Of a stretch of 64,000 bases of DNA, positions 61,634 through 64,000 are shown piece after piece (the stretch's first letter is position 1; the number at the start of each line of letters is the position of its first letter). The stretch covers positions 186,001-250,000 of the forward strand of contig CAWHKS010000017.1 of assembly GCA_963829955.1 (NCBI GenBank). Reading direction: 5' to 3'. The position numbers were made by a program, and so were the translations under genes. Under the pieces are notes generated by a model. The model was not told the origin of the DNA, ran no database searches, and was given only the letters and a program-made list of their open reading frames with translations. The DNA is from DASTFY01 sp963829955 (GTDB taxonomy: Bacteria; Actinomycetota; Acidimicrobiia; Acidimicrobiales; Ilumatobacteraceae).

Positions 61634-64000
61634 ATGCGGTTCGGCATCCTGGGGCCGCTCGAGGTGTCTCGCGATGGCACCGCGGTGCCGCTCGGCGGCG
61701 CTCGTCAGCGGGCGGTGCTGGCGCGGCTGCTGGTCGACGTCGGTCGCGTGGTCAGCGCCGATCGGCTCGTCGAGGACGTCTGGGACGGCCGGCCTCCGAC
61801 CACTGCGGCGAAGACGCTCCAGAAGTACGTCTCGGAGCTGCGCAAGGGTCTGCCGAGGCAGGCGCTCCGCACGGCGGGACGTGGGTACGTGCTCGACGTC
61901 GATCCGGACCTGGTCGACGCCCGGCGGTTCGAGCGCCTCGTCCACCAGCAGGACTTCGGGGCCGCGCTCGCGCTCTGGCGGGGCGAGGTGCTGGCCGACC
62001 TCGGTGAACTCGGCTTCGTCGTCCCCGAGCGATCCCGCCTCGACGAGCTCCGGCTGGTCGCGTTGGAAGGTCGGATGGAGGAAGCCGTGGCCGGCGGTCG
62101 GCACGCCGAGATCGTGGGCGAGCTGGCCGAACTGGTCGACTCCCATCCGCTCCGGGAACGGCTCGTCGGCCTCCACCTGCTGGCCTTGTACCGCTCCGGC
62201 CGCCAGGTCGAGGCGTTGCGGGCCTACGAGAGCCACCGGCGTCGCCTCGCCGACGAGATCGGAGTTGAACCGGCCGCCGAGCTTCGCCGGCTCGAAGCAG
62301 GCATCCTGCGCCACGACCCGAGCCTGGACCTGTCATCAGCCTCCGTATCCGGCGATGTCGCCGCGCCGGTCGCGATGCCGGCGTCCAGGGGCAACCTCCC
62401 CCTGGCGCTCACGTCGTTCGTCGGCCGGGCTGACGAGGTCGCGTCGTGCCGGCTGGCGGTGTCCGAGCACCGGTCGGTGACGCTCACCGGGCCGGGCGGA
62501 GTCGGCAAGACGCGCCTGGCCCTCGAGGTGGCGACGAGGTTGGCGGACGAGCTCCCGGGCGGAGCCTGGCTGGTGGACCTGGCCGGCGTTGCCGACCCCG
62601 ACCTGGTGGCGGGCGCCGTGGCCACCACCCTGGGCGTGGATGTGCGCCACGCACCGGACGACGAGGCGGCCCTGGTCGCCTCGCTGTGCCGGCGGCCGGC
62701 CCATCTCGTCGTGTTCGACAACTGCGAGCACGTGGCCGAGCCGTGCGCGGCGATCGTCGGATCGCTGCTGGCGAGCTGTCCGGAGCTGCGGGTGCTCGCC
62801 ACCAGCCGGCGCCCACTCGGGGTGGCGGGCGAGTTCGTTCGCCCTGTCCACCCGCTCGGCGAGGAGCAGGCGGTGGCGCTCTTCACCGATCGGGCGCGTC
62901 TGGCCGGGGTCGACACCGGCACGCCCGAGGCGGCCGGCGCCCTCGCCGCCGGCGCGGCCGTGATCTGCCGGCAGCTCGACGGGCTCCCGCTGGCCATCGA
63001 GCTGGCGGCCAGCCAGGTCCGGGTGCTGACGCCCGTGGAGATCGCCGCCCGCCTGGACGACCAACTCCGCTTCCGCGGGCGGGCCGCGGGCGCGCCGTCC
63101 CGCCAGCGCACCCTTCACGACATGGTGGCGTGGAGCTACGAGCTCCTGCCCGCCGAAGGCCAGCGCCTCTACGCACGGCTCGGCGTGTTCGCGTCCTCGA
63201 TGACGTTCGCCGCCGCCGAGGCCGTCGCCGGAGGTCATGGCAACATCCTCGGCTCGCTCACCACGCTCGTCGATCACTCCTTTCTGGCCCGCGAAGGGGA
63301 CGGGGGCTCGTCGAGGTACCGGCTGCTGGAGACGCTGCGGCTCTTCGCGCTGGAGCGCCTGCAGGAGTCGGGCGAGGTCGAGCTCACCCATCGCGCCCAC
63401 GCCGAGTACTTCTGCCGCCTCGCCGCCGAAGCGGGCCGGCACCTGTACGGGCCGGACGAGCGGGCCTGGCGGGCACAGCTGGACACGGAGGAGCCCAACC
63501 TCCACGCCGCGCTCCGCTGGGCGGAGGCGCACGAGCCCGGGCTCGCGCTCCGGCTGGCGGCGGCGCTCTGGCCCTACTGGGACGTGAAGTGGGGTGAGCG
63601 CCATGCCGTGCCGTACCTGGAGGGGCTGCTGTCGCGGGCCGACCTGGACGTGTCCGCCGAGGAGAAGGCCTGGGGCCTCGTGGTGGCCGCCGACCTGGCT
63701 GCCAACCCGGGTGATGCCCGCCAGGCCCACCCGTGGGCCACGGAGGCCGTCGCCGCCTTCCGCGGGCTCGGCGACGAGCAGGGCCTGGCCTACGCGCTCG
63801 GCGCCCTGGGGGCCGCGTCCGGCAACCAGGGGGCGCTCGACGAGGCGGACCTGGCTCTCGACGAGGCGATGGCCATCGCCCGGCGGCTCGGCGATCCCAT
63901 CCTCGAGGGCCGGCTCCTCAACTTCGTGTCGTTCGTCGCCTCGCGGCGGGGTGACCACGAGCGCGCAGCCGAGCTGAGCCGCCAGGAGCTGGCGGCATGG
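61634..64000 (+). CDS. BTAD/SARP-type NB-ARC regulator (3' end beyond window)
   Basis: An uninterrupted frame of 789 codons that runs off the right edge. It starts at the ATG at 61634 (GGGAGAGGGAG just upstream). It has an OmpR-type winged helix (MRFGILGPLEVSRDG, VVSADRLVEDVWDGRPPTTA), a bacterial transcriptional activation domain (LHLLALYRSGRQVEALRAYE), an NB-ARC ATPase (Walker A LTGPGGVGKTRLALEVA, Walker B LVVFDNCEHVAEPCA, CRQLDGLPLAIELAASQVRV) and the start of TPR repeats. This AfsR-like layout usually activates a nearby pathway. The closest candidates are the peroxiredoxin on its left or genes beyond the window. Confidence 0.9.
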   Translation, partial: MRFGILGPLEVSRDGTAVPLGGARQRAVLARLLVDVGRVVSADRLVEDVWDGRPPTTAAKTLQKYVSELRKGLPRQALRTAGRGYVLDVDPDLVDARRFERLVHQQDFGAALALWRGEVLADLGELGFVVPERSRLDELRLVALEGRMEEAVAGGRHAEIVGELAELVDSHPLRERLVGLHLLALYRSGRQVEALRAYESHRRRLADEIGVEPAAELRRLEAGILRHDPSLDLSSASVSGDVAAPVAMPASRGNLPLALTSFVGRADEVASCRLAVSEHRSVTLTGPGGVGKTRLALEVATRLADELPGGAWLVDLAGVADPDLVAGAVATTLGVDVRHAPDDEAALVASLCRRPAHLVVFDNCEHVAEPCAAIVGSLLASCPELRVLATSRRPLGVAGEFVRPVHPLGEEQAVALFTDRARLAGVDTGTPEAAGALAAGAAVICRQLDGLPLAIELAASQVRVLTPVEIAARLDDQLRFRGRAAGAPSRQRTLHDMVAWSYELLPAEGQRLYARLGVFASSMTFAAAEAVAGGHGNILGSLTTLVDHSFLAREGDGGSSRYRLLETLRLFALERLQESGEVELTHRAHAEYFCRLAAEAGRHLYGPDERAWRAQLDTEEPNLHAALRWAEAHEPGLALRLAAALWPYWDVKWGERHAVPYLEGLLSRADLDVSAEEKAWGLVVAADLAANPGDARQAHPWATEAVAAFRGLGDEQGLAYALGALGAASGNQGALDEADLALDEAMAIARRLGDPILEGRLLNFVSFVASRRGDHERAAELSRQELAAW

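Noticed and set aside
1..64000. tRNA, rRNA, CRISPR, transposase, integrase or attachment sites
   Set aside because: I looked for tandem spaced repeats, cloverleaf-like GGTTCGA/TTC arms, and transposase or integrase motifs on both strands and found nothing convincing.

Overview
The window is about 70% GC, gene-dense, and reads as the chromosome of an actinobacterium. The evidence is GTG starts, many TetR/HxlR/BTAD/LuxR regulators, a DUF222-HNH protein, LLM-class flavin oxidoreductases, and a Y-family polymerase with the leucine steric gate known from mycobacterial DinB2. An Acidimicrobiia-like member is my inference, not shown. I saw no rRNA, tRNA, CRISPR array, insertion sequence or phage module.

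Layout. 1-4 kb: partial gene, SnoaL-like protein, cell-wall-binding lipoprotein, secreted phytase-like esterase. 4-10.2 kb: a signalling module of two two-component pairs facing a central TRAP-type solute-binding lipoprotein. The two histidine kinases are paralogues with complementary defects: one keeps the phospho-acceptor His but has lost its ATP site, the other keeps the ATP site but has lost the His. A motif of about 15-17 bp precedes all three transcription units. 10-17.3 kb: Vps62-domain membrane protein, FAD oxidoreductase with divergent HxlR regulator and tandem palindromes, SnoaL/TetR pair with an AT-rich operator, flavin oxidoreductase. 17.3-27.5 kb: several frameshifted genes (methyltransferase, lipoprotein, a large cyclase-LuxR-ATPase, a BTAD regulator), plus an alpha/beta hydrolase and an N-terminally shortened methyltransferase.

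27.5-33.9 kb: a tightly overlapping minus-strand operon encoding a Ric-type Fe-S repair protein, a NarI-like cytochrome anchor in one reading frame with a Nap/Nas-type molybdopterin oxidoreductase, a 4Fe-4S ferredoxin subunit, a Rieske protein, a small membrane protein and a TDT/SLAC1-type transporter. It looks like a respiratory or assimilatory nitrate-reductase-like complex. 34-39.9 kb: housekeeping and stress genes (DUF1697, MaoC, hydrolases, TetR, GNAT, YaaA, frameshifted DUF222-HNH). 40-44.3 kb: an intact cyclase-ATPase-LuxR regulator convergent with a DinB2-like polymerase. 44.5-53 kb: 5'-nucleotidase, 1-Cys peroxiredoxin, PPOX/AhpD-like pair divergent from a MocR regulator, SDR, an MFS transporter fused to a cyclic-nucleotide-binding domain, and a Mug-type DNA glycosylase. 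53-61.5 kb: a probable catabolic cluster (intradiol dioxygenase, PEP-utilising swivelling-domain protein, hydrolase, LLM monooxygenase, zinc alcohol dehydrogenase, FAD monooxygenase, second 1-Cys peroxiredoxin). 61.6 kb to the end: an intact BTAD/NB-ARC regulator that runs off the edge.

About fifteen or more single-base frame changes split genes whose two halves are both well conserved. They cluster at 17.9-20.1 and 38.8-39.5 kb. I suspect sequence or assembly error for many of them, so 'pseudogene' here often means 'frame broken as read'. The same kind of error could explain the apparent anchor-enzyme fusion at 32.07 kb.
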